In this document: positions 11,201 to 22,892 of the stretch, piece after piece
How positions within the stretch are numbered: the stretch's first letter is position 1
Layout: every line of letters begins with the position of its first letter
Assembly: GCA_036345935.2 (NCBI GenBank)
Contig: JADWOT020001520.1
Location: 1 to 64,000 of the forward strand
Reading direction: 5' to 3'
DNA length: 64,000 nucleotides
Source: Taenia hydatigena
Lineage: Eukaryota > Platyhelminthes > Cestoda > Cyclophyllidea > Taeniidae
Notes under the pieces: generated by a model
Database searches by the model: none
What the model saw: only the letters and a program-made list of their open reading frames with translations
What the model was told of the DNA's origin: nothing
Translations under genes and position numbers: made by a program

Positions 11201-14200
11201 AGTAATACCAATTTAATTTAAGACATGCTAAAGACAATGTTACCTGTCATCAGTTCGTTAGTGATTTTACGGCAAATTATCAGGTACCGCATGGAATTCC
11301 ATCTACACTCCCAGGCATTGGCGAAGTTAGTGGGTAGAGGAGCAACATCGAGATGTGAGAAAATGAATGCATGCAGAGGTGAGGGAACGAAAGTCTCCTT
11401 CTTTGGAGCGCAGCATTCCGCTGGTGACGGCGGGGACTCGATGGTAGGGGGCGATCGCGTGGCCTCTGTGCACAAAAGCAAAGGAGAGCGCTTGTGTCAT
11501 ACCAAGCGCGACAAATTTAATTAAACTGAGGCTATATTTTAATGGGAATAGGCGTGCCAATCTAGCACGTGATTGTCGTTTCACATGCAAAATACACCAG
11601 AGTGCTTTTCTTCAACCTGATTCAATTCCACGGTTTTAAAAGTCCCTTATAAACTTAGCACCGAGGCTCTACTATAAAGGAAATCGAGTGTAAGCAACGT
11701 CATTACGATGACACAACTATTGTGTGAAAGAACGATATGGTTGCTATGAAGGTTTACTCAAGATTTGCATGAGAAATGAAGGCAGGGACAGTCCCAACTA
11801 TGACTAAGATGGTAATAATAAGTTATAAAATAATGATAACTAATAAGGATAAAATGCATTCATTGTGCTCTTAACCCATAGATCACAGGGCAAATTCTGT
11901 ACCCAGACCACATACAATCTGTAACTATTTTGCAGTTTTCAGTATTGCATATCGTTAAGAGCTGTACCACTCATTGAAATCGTTTTCTGTAAAAGCCTTG
12001 GAAACTAGGTTTCGCACATTTGCGACGTCAAGTTGAGAAAGGTGTATGGTAATTCACAATCCTTTTCATCGTTTATAAATTCGGCTGGCAAAAGTAGGTT
12101 ACTTTACCTTACGACTTGGCACTTAACACTTTTCCAAAGACGAGCGCTTACCTTAGAAGGAAATCTACCTTTAGTGGTGGGCAGTTCAAAATTAACTCAA
12201 AAAGAACCACTTACATTCCTAGTCTGAACTTTTGTCCTTTGCTAAGGAATTCACTAATTCTGCTGACATCCTCTCCATCGCAAACTCACAGAGCAAAGTA
12301 TAGGTCCTGAAATCTTGCGCGCAGAGCTACATTCCTACCGACAAGTGGAAAAATCCAATGAATTTTGTCAGTACAGAGGGAAACCCTTCACGTACAGTGT
12401 CGAACTCTTACACAGAAATGGGTTCCTGCCGTAATGATGCTTCCCTAATATTCCTTTTGTTTACTGATGCCTAATGCATGGACTCAAGCTTGCTTCAAAT
12501 CCGAGGTAAGTGCGTTTAACATATGTTAAGTAAAGAATATAATGATAAAGTTGATGGCATGAAGTTAAGGCAAGTCTGCCCACATCAGGGGAGTCCCCAA
12601 AGACGTTCGCAGGAATGAACACGATGGCAGACAAATGTCGGCAGAAGCGTAGGGATTTCAGTTTGCGAAAGACTATTCTAGTGAGCTAGTACAAAATCAC
12701 AATGGCAAGCATGTGTAGCCAACTTCAACAGCCGCTTTCATTTTCTGGGTTTGGCTGAGGACGTCGTCCAGGACAAATCCGTTCACGCTTTGCCTATCAT
12801 TGTTGATGCTTACATGGAGAACATTTTGGAAGGTGATTGAGTTTTCACGTTTCTTCTGTAAGGTAAAAGATGAGAAAGCAGGCAACAGCTATAGAGTCAA
12901 CCCTTTGACTGCCTGATTATGGTTTGGCATTGCGGTTTATTAGCTGAATGGGATAATGGCTACAGAATGAGTCTCGTCATTTGGTAGAAGGAGGCACTTT
13001 CATCAAATATTAACTATGCGTCTGCAAACACTAAAGCGCGTCTACTTTGACAAGCTAGGGCCACTCTCAAGTCGCAACCGAGTCAAGTCAATGCGGGAAC
13101 CTGATTTTAGGCTGCGCCAGTAACAATCTAAGCTAGAACTTCAATGTGGCACCTGAATTAGTAGTAAGGTTTTAAACAGATGAACAGTCCAGATGGTCAG
13201 TAGCTGTACGACATCAAGTGAGCGAAGAGTCGCATGGTCGCAAGTGGCTTAAAGCAGAGATGGGAAGGTAAGGAGGTGGAAATATGAACGAATAATTCAG
13301 CAACACTTTTCTTTTAATATATATCATCCCCAACTCTGTTAAAGGAAGAGCTGTGGCCTCCGCTTCTTTACCATTTATCCACGGACAATACTTTCGTCTT
13401 GCAGACACGAAGGATTTTAATTAACATCGAATTTGCTACCTTTGCGATCCGTTCCTGTTTGCAAAATGATAAAAAATGAACTACCTCAGGTGGCAAAGAT
13501 GCCCAAAAAGGAAAAAAGATATTAGTTTAATTAACATTAATGCTAACGTCCATCATCACTTGCGCTTTGTTAAACGTGATACGTGTAGAATGAACTGCAG
13601 TTTGACAGGTCTGCCCATTTAAAAGAGGTTAAGCATGCTGCCTACCATTGAACGCCGAAAATTTCCAACAGGGCAGGCTTTTGCATTTAATCTCTTTAAA
13701 TAAATGAAAATAATAAAGGCATTTAAGTGCTGCTTTAACAAGCATAAGAGTACAAAGCCGAAGAAAGTGACAGGTAAAGGAAGTAAGAGGACTTGGTGAA
13801 CGGGAGGAGGGCAAGCGAAAGATTCTACGGAATGGGAGGAGAAGAGAAGGAAAAGAAACACAAGGCTTGGATTAGGATACATTTAAACAATTCGCAGATG
13901 CTAAAAATACGACTTTTTATCTGTCCGCATCACGACACTCAAGTCACATGATTGGATGAATTTTCATCAGAAATTTTGTGAGGGCAACTTAGTTTGCGGG
14001 AATCTATCTAAGGGAACTACTTGAAGGGGGCAGCAGTTGCGACGATCATGCCATGGTGACAGTCATTACCGGAGTTGATGACCAAATGGTCAGTTTGAGC
14101 GTTATAGTTCGTCTTGGTATAAATGAATCCTTTGAAGACCTGGTATATCGACATGGGTTAGTCGAGGCGGATGCAATATAAAAGATGGGCTCTGTCTCGC

Positions 14201-15846
14201 TTTATGTTAGTAAAGCTTGCATGAAAACGTTGTCAGCCTTATGACCGTTGAGCTTGCGGATTTCCTCGACCCCGCTCCGTAGTGTTGGCGAAGAAGCGGA
14301 TTTCGTCGTCTCAAAGGACCTTGAAACACTTTTTTCTAACCATGGAACAATCAAAACTGGCCCTATTGTTCCTTGGTCACTAGGACTTGTATGCCTTGGT
14401 CTTTATAGCGTTTAAGGTTCTCCGAGAGTGGTGAGACATGAGAACAGAATTGACGAGGAATGTTGCATGCAGATATCAGTGGGAGACGAAGTGCAGGCTG
14501 TAAGTGTTATTCGCATGCACATACTTTTTTTGTGTGCCTAGTAAAAATGCCATGGATGATATGGACGGCATGATAACCCCGATTTGTGATTATTCACTTG
14601 TGTCCAAGCACATGCAGGCAGGCGCCATGACCAGAGCATGAGTGTGATGCATGACAATTCCGGTTTTAGTTGTGATATAGAGCCTTGCTAAAGAATAGAC
14701 CAATCTTAGTCTGGTACTGCAATCAAAACGTGACGAGGGTAGTCAATGGGCACAAAAACTTGTTTGAGAAGCGATCGGAACCACCAGTGGTGGTAAATCA
14801 GTGAGTCCTTACACTTATGGTGTAAACAGCTCTGTTTGCCTCAAAAACTTTAACGTCATTAATACTGACTTAATGTTGCTGTTTGAACCTCTACAATAAC
14901 AGCTCATAAGTGCTATCTGACTTGATGCCTGCTTGAACGTGTACAGCTACGCGTTTGCTGACTGAGAACAAATTCGCATCTTGTCTTCCCTACTTATGCT
15001 GTGTCCAAAGTTCAAGGAAAAGCTACTTTTACCCTCTAAATTGTCTTCTTTAACGACGATTGACTTTGTTGATTTCATTTGGTAACTCAAGTAGGAGTAG
15101 ACGGCAAAATGAATGCATGGATAAGTTGCCTACCGTTAGCCTGAAAACTAGTGCAAGAGGTGCTGCCATCACCAAGGACGGGACTGATATCAAGATAACA
15201 CTATCTGACCATGATAGAGAATGACTGGATCTGCCTAAATCACTACCTAAAACGCGCAGTGTGACATCCTAAATTGACCTTTGCATATCATGACTCATTG
15301 GCCTGTTAACCCAACTTTGAAACCCTCTACCGCAAAGTATCAACGAAACCAGACCGATGTGAGTAAAACTCGTTTCAAATGGGTGCCCTCTTTCATACTT
15401 GTGGTGTGACCTCTCGAGAGAAGTGCTGGGGCCGTAACGGAGCACAAGAATCATAAATTGTTTGCGAACTTAAGCTCGGAAGCTCAAACACCTAAAGGTT
15501 TATCACATTAAGCGAAACCTTGTGTAGTTTGTAATTTGTAAGAACAAAATTCTACTTTGTTGCGACGCAGACTCCGCGCATTATCTAATGTGCCCAAAAG
15601 CGGTTGCATGAAATGGTTATTAGGCGGAGATGTCAATTAAAGTTCAGTAAGCGAACAAATCTTATACGTCATCCTTAGTAGCTAAAAAGAAATCCCAAAC
15701 TCAGAAACAAACAACTCAGCAATACAAAAATACCAGAAACGAGAAGATTTAATGGTGCACTGATTAGTTTGTTTGCTTGTCGGCAGCGAATCAACCTCTC
15801 AGTGGCTAGTGGGGCAGCATTAGCAATGCCACTGGTCCAAATTCAC
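11201..15846. other. Gene-poor stretch
   Basis: A slightly GC-richer patch at 11320-11480 is open on both strands but shows no domain. A purine-rich plus strand lies at about 13740-13870. Between 14040 and 14480 the plus strand has protein-like short frames broken by stops (for example HAMVTVITGVDD and EEADFVVSKDLETLFSNHG) that I could not assign; see the rejected list. No RNA gene was seen. Confidence 0.4.
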
Positions 15847-16170
15847 CTGCAAGAGGGCGGTGGCAACATCACCTCCTCTGCCAGTCTCTTCCAACCACTG
15901 CGCACCCTCCAACACATCCAAGTGCCCACACTGCCCTCCATTACCTTCCATTACCGTATTGGTGATGGTGATGTCTCGCAAGGCATTTTCGATCTTCTTC
16001 TCTTCTCCCTCAAATCCAACGTCACTGACGTGGCTGAGGTTGGAGCCCGAGTGGAGAGGTATACAGACATCTTCAATCCCATTAATGTTTTTCTCATCCA
16101 CTAATGCTGCCCCAGTCAAGGATTGCGATGAATTGGCCTGGAGATGGAGGGACCTCAACGCACATGCCAC
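15847..16170 (-). CDS. Acidic exon of unknown function
   Basis: The minus-strand frame of about 108 codons ends exactly at a good splice donor (CTTGCAG|GTGAAT, boundary at 15847). The first ATG-like context lies near an acceptor-like stretch at about 16188-16165. The product is rich in Asp, Glu and Gly, with segments such as DEKNINGIEDVC, GFEGEEKKIENALRDIT and GRGGDVATALLQ. Local GC content and CpG content are clearly above the flanks, as expected for an exon. Both other frames are also long, but they are Pro/Ser-rich mirror images of this one. I do not recognise the family. The reading frame would continue into another exon below 15847, which I could not find. Confidence 0.42.
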
Positions 16171-16324
16171 TTATTCGCACCTTTAGGATTTGGTATGTAA
16201 AACGTAAATCTATAGCGCTGCCAAAGACGTTCTCTCATCCTTTTGTACACCTCTTTTAGAGCTAGTAGAGGTTGTTCTACTGATAAACGTACTCGGATTG
16301 TTCAATGCTGACCTCATATACTTG

Positions 16325-16358
16325 GCGATTGTGCTTGTCTGCAGGTAAGCACAATCGC
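16325..16358. other. Perfect 12-bp inverted repeat (hairpin)
   Basis: Arms gcgattgtgctt and aagcacaatcgc pair without mismatch around a 10-nt loop (gtctgcaggt). The loop and right arm contain CAG|GTAAGC, a near-perfect splice donor, preceded by an acceptor-like ttgtctgcag. Confidence 0.9.
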
Positions 16359-16459
16359 GCAGCCTCACCGATTGCGGTCAACTTAGACGGATTGCGCGCA
16401 AGACAAAACGCTTCAACTCACTCAAACTCCTATTTGTGGAAAGTGATTTTGCTTTCAGT

Positions 16460-16475
16460 GATGATGATGATGATG
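16460..16475 (+). repeat. Short GAT microsatellite
   Basis: Five uninterrupted gat units in a plus-strand frame that reads poly-Met. Confidence 0.85.
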
Positions 16476-17529
16476 GAAACCCATCAGCGAAGCTACTCTT
16501 TGACGTGAGGATGTTTTAGAAGAAACAAATAAAGGAGGAATGCGTTTTAGCTTTAAAGCGTCATTGCACTTTTAGTCTCACCGAAACTCGGAGTCGCGAA
16601 TGGAACTAAAGTCGGGTCCGGATGTCCTCGCATCTTTCCATGCACTCTTGCATTCTCCTCGAGTCTCTGTTGCAGCATCAAGTATATGTAAAGAGCGTCT
16701 ACACCGTACGCACAAGCACATTGAAGAGGATTGTTGTTGCTAGGCCAGTGCTTCTACGTCTAGTGGTGGCGAAATTTTCTAAACAAAACATGGTTGCGAC
16801 GAGCCAGGGGTCGGGATTGGATGAGCAGGTAGGTTGGCGATACATACTACCTTACAGTATGGGACCTGATTCTCTCGCACCGCCATCACCACTAAAAGAC
16901 AAAACATCAACCACACAGTGATGAAGCCAGATCGGGATAGGAAGGGGGAGAGGGAGGAGAATGTAGATGTGGTGAGTTAATTGCAGGGAAAATACGTAAC
17001 GATTCGCAGCTTAAAATATCCTAAAAGTTGATCTAGTACTTATGACGTTTAGATTATGCAGATAAGCAAGCATTACTGTGTACTTCATAGAAAACGCTGC
17101 GTAAATCAAATTGGCTCAAAAAGTTTCACTTAGATTTACTGCATGCGACTCCATTTGGCGGTACTTCAAAATGACACGAATGTAAAGTTTGGGCAAGAAA
17201 ATGAGTCAATTTGATAAGGGACTATTTTGCCCATCACTTTTCTCGTAGGAAACATTTTTGATACCCGAGGAGAGTGAAATAGTGGAAAAAATGGGTTATT
17301 TGAGACGAATCTGACTCAGCGGGTGTGTTCTGAGCGACTTTAAGTAGTAACCAATGAAACATGATACATTGGGATTGATAATAGAATTAACAAGACGCAT
17401 GCTGAGATCCGGTGCTTTGGGAACCAATTGTTTTAATAATGAGGCCATTAGAGCTGTAAAGAAGGTCAAAGCTGGTTCGGCAGTGCAGACAAATGATCTG
17501 CATGTTTTGACTGAAACTCTGCCTCAGCA

Positions 17530-17742
17530 TCAATTTTGGAGGGGATAAAGAGATTTGCAGCAACCAAAATGCTGTAAAGAAAAAGCATGTGTTCTCGAAT
17601 GGACTAAGGAGAAGTAGTAATACTCAGTTCCATGGGTATGATGCGAACACTTTAGAGTAATCGCGTTTGGCCTACGCCAAAATGTCACCAAGTCCTTGCA
17701 GCGGTGACCAGATACTACGAAAGCTGTGTGAACATGACGCAA
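17530..17742 (-). other. Antisense frame conserved in both block copies (70 codons)
   Basis: The frame MRHVHTAFVVSGHRCKDLVTF continues for 70 codons and is matched over its full length by 58370-58158 in copy B, with the same start and stop. Several codons differ between copies without creating stops. The plus strand is also partly protein-like just before it (AVQTNDLHVLTE at about 17480-17515, also kept in copy B), so the coding strand is undecided. Confidence 0.3.
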
Positions 17743-17997
17743 TCAAATAATCTGCAGTAGTTGAGTAGATTAATGATTACGTGGCCAGGTGTTGTGATTT
17801 TTAGTCAAGTCGCTTCGTCTATGTTCATCGAGTTGTTTCCACGTTAGTTACTTTGCAAATCTTGTGACTGGAGATGCACACGGGTCGCTTGCGTTGGCAG
17901 ACACCTCCAAAGAGGGACATTAGGTAGATTTTGACTCATACATGAACCTCTTTTGGTGCTGGCCATTTTAAAATCCTCTTTAATTTGCACAATACAG

Positions 17998-18437
17998 ACC
18001 GAGGTCGGGAGTAGATAGAATCCGACACAAACGTGTACATCAAAAGTTTAAAAGGCACCAGCGCAAAGCACTTCATTCAAGGCCTACTTCGATTTGCGTC
18101 CCCCACTCCACCGTCTCATCATCTGCACCCAAGGCACATCCGTCCAATATTCTGAGCTACACCTACCCTTCAACACTGCCATTACCTTCATCTTCCTTCT
18201 CCTATGCCACACCGCATGGCAGCGCATTCAACTTTTATTCCATCTGCTCTGATCTATCCACGCTGAAGTCCCTCAACTCCTATGGCTACAAGTCCACCTA
18301 CGCGCAGGATAAATTCACTAGTTTTGACCATGCAAGCTCGCCGCTCGATGCACCAGGGGACTTGGTTTGCTTTACAATACCACTTTCATATTATGCTCCA
18401 TCGATTGCACCTACATACTATTTAATTATCAATCCAC
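17998..18437 (+). pseudogene. Exon-like Ser/Pro/Tyr-rich frame, copy A
   Basis: A frame of about 147 codons opens directly after an acceptor (atttgcacaatacag|ACC), a border also present in copy B (cacattttag|ACC). It starts basic (KRHQRKALHSRPT) and becomes rich in Ser, Pro, Thr and Tyr (LPLPSSSFSYATPH, DLSTLKSL, YAQDKFTSFDHASSPLDAPG). Many codons end in C or G, unlike the surroundings. It may end at a donor (CCAC|GTATGT, 18437) with a short intron to the strong acceptor cccctccag (18491). I do not recognise the protein. The basic-then-Ser/Pro/Tyr layout suits the end of a transcription factor, but no DNA-binding motif is visible. It lacks an ATG and is treated as a gene relic. Confidence 0.45.
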
Positions 18438-19503
18438 GTATGTTTTATCAGTGCAACATTGATCGGTCCTAATGTATAATTCCCCTCCAGGCTCTGTAGT
18501 ATGCAGATATCTACACTTCCAACCGCTATGAAGTGATGAAAACCTTGTCCTATTTGTACTTCATGGATATTTATGTGCCATGTATTGTTATTGCAAACGA
18601 GTGCGCAAGTGGGTAAATAAGTTAGTGTATAGGGATGTATAGAATGCTTTTAGTGACACTGCGATATCGTTTCGAATTCGAGCAGCTTGTCCGTTAATGT
18701 AATTGTTTCTCCTTCCTTTTCCTTGCCTAGCATTCCTTTTTTGCTTTACACATTTAGACGATCGTACTCGGTTCCTATTCTTTAACCTAGTCAGGATAGT
18801 CCTGCTCCCATCAGCCAATAATTCAGTGCAGATCTGTAATTTTAGCTCATGCAAATGTTAAAAAATTGCACATTTGTCGGCGCGTCTAACATATTTACAG
18901 ACTATGTTGGATAGCAGTTTCAGCTTTCGCATTTTGTAGCGTCAGGTTATCATACAAAATAGGACTTTTATTAAAAACTGTTGGTCAGACTGCTTGTTTT
19001 TCAGGAAAGAAGAATTCATGCTTGAGATGAGTTATTTTTTAAGATGAAGACTGTGAAAACCAAAGGAACAATAGCTTGAAATGCTTTCAACGCTTAATGC
19101 ATCCTCCTCCTTTGCTTACCTCGGTCCTATTTGTCCAAACATCTATCTAGTAGCGGAGCGTATTGTATTATGCTACGTGCAATGCAATCGCCAATCAAAT
19201 CCTGGGCAAAATTAAAGTACGCCATTTCGTGCTAAGCACTGTTAAGTTCTCCGTAGTGATGTTTTAATGAATCGCTTCCTTCAATATCATCAGACACTTC
19301 TACCTCTATACGACATCTGTGAATTCGGCTAAATTTTCCTAGTCATTCATCCTTTTTAAGCTCATTTAAAGCACGATTTTAATAAAATCAACTTTCTAGC
19401 GATTCTCATTATACCTATTAACAATCTTTGCTATTCATTCTCACCTCAGTGGAGCAGTTACATCAATCCCTTAATTCGTGGTACAGGGGACCCAGCGACT
19501 TGC

Positions 19504-19896
19504 ATGGCAAGATCAACCAATGATCTCACACTGCTGGCACATACTAATGTAGCCTGCGCCAAATCGGTGATAATGCCATCAGATCCGCTGCCTCTCCCTA
19601 GTTGCGTTGCAAGTTGTGCAAACCATTTATTGCATAACTTAAGAAAGCGTGATCTTAAGGGGTATATTCAACTGTTACTTGGCACGTGCTTACTCTCGTT
19701 CTCACCGCATTTAATTGTGGGTGCAATATATAAGGATTCCTATTGCTGTCACTACTCAATGCTTCACTTTGTCGATGCACTGGAGTCTAAATCGCAGGAT
19801 TTAATTATACGAGCTCATTTTAGCCAAGGCTTTTGCTCAAATGAATGTGTTTGTGTGAACTTGACTTGTTTTGTTTGCAGCACTCAATGGCACTAA
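19504..19896 (+). other. Plus-strand frame of copy A, partly kept in copy B
   Basis: A 130-codon frame starting at ATG. The part around HNLRKRDLKGYIQLLLGTCLL and HYSMLHFVDALESKS has a close counterpart at 60641-60841 in copy B; the upstream part is frameshifted there. Hydrophobic and cysteine-rich, no domain recognised. It overlaps no other frame and may be a relic exon or chance. Confidence 0.25.
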
Positions 19897-19900
19897 TTAT

Positions 19901-20356
19901 TTACCGAAACCACCTGCAAAAAATCTCAAGTTTCCTCGAATTTGTTGATGCATCCTCTAAAGTTGCTTGGAAATCAGGATAGTAAAGAGATTTGATAAAA
20001 TATCTAGCATTGGGCCAAAAAAGGGCGTTAAATTGGTAACGAATCTGAAACATTGAAATGCCAAAGTTTCTAAGGAACAGCCTGTACTGTGTCTTATTAA
20101 TAGGATCAATGGAGCAGGCACAATGGACTAATAACAAACAAAATTCGATATTTGGTTCGCTAGCGAAATCCTTTAATAGGAAACAGAAAAAGTGACACAG
20201 TCGACGACAGCCGGATAAAATTGCTAGTAGAGGGTCCCGAGTCAAGTAATGATGTTGCGAGTTGGCAATGAAGCTGATACTACTGAACAAACTGACCTCA
20301 GTTGCGGCACGCATTTGTGTACTCAGTGAATCGATTGCATTGCGGACACAATTCAA
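19901..20356 (-). pseudogene. Conserved antisense frame, possible host-gene relic (151 codons)
   Basis: The longest minus-strand frame of copy A. Copy B keeps the same frame (61376-61107) up to the residues NKT, where it meets a stop, but similarity at protein level continues beyond it. Examples are RYQFNALFWPNARYFIKS in A against RYQINALFWLKAKHFIKS in B, then YPDFQATLEDA against YPDVQAFLEDA. A second minus-strand frame just upstream (20713-20498, matched by 61712-61518) shows the same behaviour (PSTSLLLGT, KDCVRKIL). This points to a minus-strand gene with two or more exons before duplication. The family is not recognised; the pattern is helical and leucine-rich. Confidence 0.38.
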
Positions 20357-20979
20357 AATCTAGCGCAGACATTTATAGATGAAGTGGATGGAAGTGCTGC
20401 AATATTGCGCATTAACATCACGCCTTTACTCTTGGTATTGAATTCTTACTACTAAATCAGATATTATCATTGACAGTGACCGGACCACTGCGGGGCACTA
20501 AGTTAATATCTTTCGCACACAATCTTTGTTCTTCTGTTGCATGTGAAAAATTGTTGGAAGAGACAGAGTACCTAAGAGCAAGGAAGTAGAAGGAGATGGA
20601 TTAATTTTAGTTAACAAAATCTCATCCTTTATGTTAAAAACTAAGTTCATAAGAGAGAATATAATTTGAAGAACGACATGAAGCGGCAAGCACTCCCAGT
20701 GAACTGGAATCACATGCCTATGTAGCTCGAAGTTTAACCAAACACGCGACTACAGCTTCTCCGCGTTCTAATAGCATTTTAGCAACTAAGCAAGCAGTGC
20801 TATCTTATCCTTAAAGGATATAAAATTACATGCGAATTTTATATTTATTGCTGCTTTTTCAAGCTGGCCAGTGTTGTTTGTAAAGTTGGGTTTCTACAAA
20901 GTCCACGAGAAATTGAGGTGAAAATGCAAAGATTCATAATGCGCAGGAAGGGCTACGGCATGAAAATAGATTTGTGCGC

Positions 20980-21202
20980 CATCATCATGTGATTGCGGCA
21001 TAAGTAGCGAGAGCATAGAAGATTTATTATTATTATTATAAAGTGGCGAGAGCACAGAGTTTTAGTTTGTGCCGATTTTAATGACGTGCCTGCAGTTGAT
21101 GTCCGAGAGCATGGAATTTGTAGTTAGTATGTCGACTTACATCATGTGACTGCAATTGAATTGGCAGAAGCAAGGAGGTTGTCGTTAGTGTATCAATCTT
21201 CC
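20980..21202 (+). repeat. Minisatellite of about 60 bp, four units (copy A)
   Basis: Units begin at catcatgtga/tgacgtgcct-type starts and share ctgcagttg, gagagcatag and gtagttagtg segments. The first unit is altered by an ATT microsatellite (21023-21039). The same array is better preserved at 62036-62278. Confidence 0.8.
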
Positions 21203-21422
21203 CCACGATCCTGCATGATGCAAGGTGCAAGGCGATGCACATCAGGTTAATTCTCCTCTCTCGCCACTTCAACTGCAATCGCATAATAGCAATTTACACA
21301 CCAGAGTTAAATTCGCATTTCCTGTTCCCTTAACTGCATTCGCTTTGTGTCAGTCTGTACACCACATGCAATTTCTCCTCCTACATCCCGATTCCTTGGT
21401 TCTAGTGTCACAAAGTAATTGA

Positions 21423-22892
21423 GTGGCTATAACTTTAAATCGTGATAGTAAGTGGAGGTATTTAATCATAATTATTTTTACAAGGGGCTCTTCTTTGTTC
21501 TGCTCCTATTGCTATGTGAATTTGATTTGCGAAACTCCTAAAAGTATTAGTTTAGTGGTGGCTTACCCTATTTGGCAAAATACTTATAGGAGACCTTCGG
21601 AAGGAATTACTGATACTTCACGGCAAGAAGGAAAAGGAAGAGACTTTGCGCCTTGCCAAGTGTGCGACTGTATTTTCGTGACAAGGAGGAAAACAGGGAA
21701 GAACAAATTCAAACGTAAATTAAACACGAGAGAAGTCAGACTCGTTTGGCAACCACCCAGGCGCACACCGTTGCTTCTCCTATCCGAGGCAAACGGTTGT
21801 AGGATCTTCAAGGTTCTTAATGACCTCTCTGGTAGCACCTACAATGGGAAGTTGAATACCGTAACTAAGAAAAAAGCAACCCCGTTACCCCTTGTAAGCG
21901 ATTAATGGATCGCATGTTGCTCCTCACTTACAATTAAAAGTGGTGGAAACAGATGCCAAGACGGGCTTTGTGATTTCCAGACAATGCCCTCCGGACTCTG
22001 TAATGTTGCATCTGACTACAAACGTTTGATGCAGATAGCACTAGTTGGTACTTTTCCAATATACCACATACTCTGCCTCGATAACATCCAAGAGCACAGA
22101 GTCAAACTTGAATTAGTGCCAAATCGTCTGCGAGGTGCAGGGCTAGCCTTAAAACCAAAGAAGTGCCATTTTCTTTACCAACTCGTCAACTTCTCATGGC
22201 AAATAGTCTCATTACCTCATATGTTAATCACCAAAATCCGTACAAAGCGCGTAGGCTTGGCCAGTTACCACATTTACCCTGCTAAAGTCCTAGATAGAAT
22301 TGCTATCCTCCACATAAAACAACCGCAAAGCGGGCGATAAGAGAATTTACAGTGGGAGGACGAGCATGACGAAGTGTATAATGAGCCAACGCAAAGAATC
22401 TACTCCGCACAGATCCATGCTTTACCTAACTTTGAGGCCAACGCATCACCCTTTGTAATGGGTACAGACGCCAGTGATGTAGCCGTGGGTGATGTACCTT
22501 TCCAAGGACACAGATAAGGAAGAAAGATGGTATTTGCCTACACAAGGTTGATGTTCAGCTAAATAGTTGAGGCATAAATGCGCAGCAGAACTCAAGCTAC
22601 CCTCACTCTCACCAATATCCGTACCATTGATTAAATTAGGCGATCCACCAGTTTCAAAGTAAAAAGGCGGCGTTACGATGATTTGGTAAGTGTGCTAAAA
22701 TTTTAGCCTCGAGTGCTACTTGCTCTTCATTAGGTTTTTTCAGTTCATTTCAGGTGACAGTAGGATAGAGTTCACAAACGGCAGAAATATCAGGGAGCAT
22801 TTTACTAGAAGTGCAAAGCTTGATAACACTTGCCAGATTAGAAAAGTGGTAGTCCATGCCGAATTCCCTTTAAGAGCGGTTCTCACTTAGTT
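21423..22892 (+). mobile_element. Ty3/gypsy retrotransposon relic, RT-RNase H (copy A)
   Basis: Decayed pol of a Ty3/gypsy LTR retrotransposon. In order: VRLVWQPPRRTPL (about 21735), matching the start of gypsy RT; LNTVTKKKATPLPLVSD (about 21850), matching the LNxVTxKDxxPLPxxDD block; MPSGLCN (21984), matching MPFGLCNAP; CLDN in place of the catalytic YLDD; AGLALKPKKCHFLYQLVNFS (22135), matching AGLxLKPxKCxF; then after a stop NLQWEDEHDE and GTDASDVAVGDV (22461), the RNase H active-site block LxTDASDxxxGAV. Stops, frameshifts and the changed DD pair make it inactive. Integrase, protease and LTRs were not identified with certainty. A 160-codon open frame at 21423-21905 belongs to this element. 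Confidence 0.88.

Larger units (their letters stand above)
17046..22892 (+). repeat. Segmental duplication, copy A
   Basis: This block of about 5.85 kb matches 57628-64000 in the same orientation. Similarity begins at tttagattatgcagataag (17046) against tttagactgtgtagataag (57628). It continues to the window end, where copy B matches A up to about 22892; the true right end of the block is therefore unknown. Identity varies: about 95% in the RNase H part (8 differences counted in about 147 bases near 22368-22500) and lower in the 5' half. The block contains an exon-like frame, conserved antisense frames, a minisatellite and a gypsy pol relic, listed separately. Confidence 0.93.

Noticed and set aside
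14040..14480. Plus-strand short frames resembling a gypsy integrase core (FSNHGTIKTGPIVPW).
   Set aside because: The D,D-35-E residues and an HHCC finger are not visible, and alignment needs several frameshifts over a short stretch; chance cannot be excluded.
17998..18080. Basic stretch at the start of the duplicated exon as the end of a homeodomain (KI...KSKR).
   Set aside because: The diagnostic WFQN is absent in both copies and the register needs an extra residue.
21423..21905. The 160-codon frame as an independent host gene.
   Set aside because: It contains gypsy RT blocks (QPPRRTPL, VTKKKATPLP) and belongs to the retroelement.
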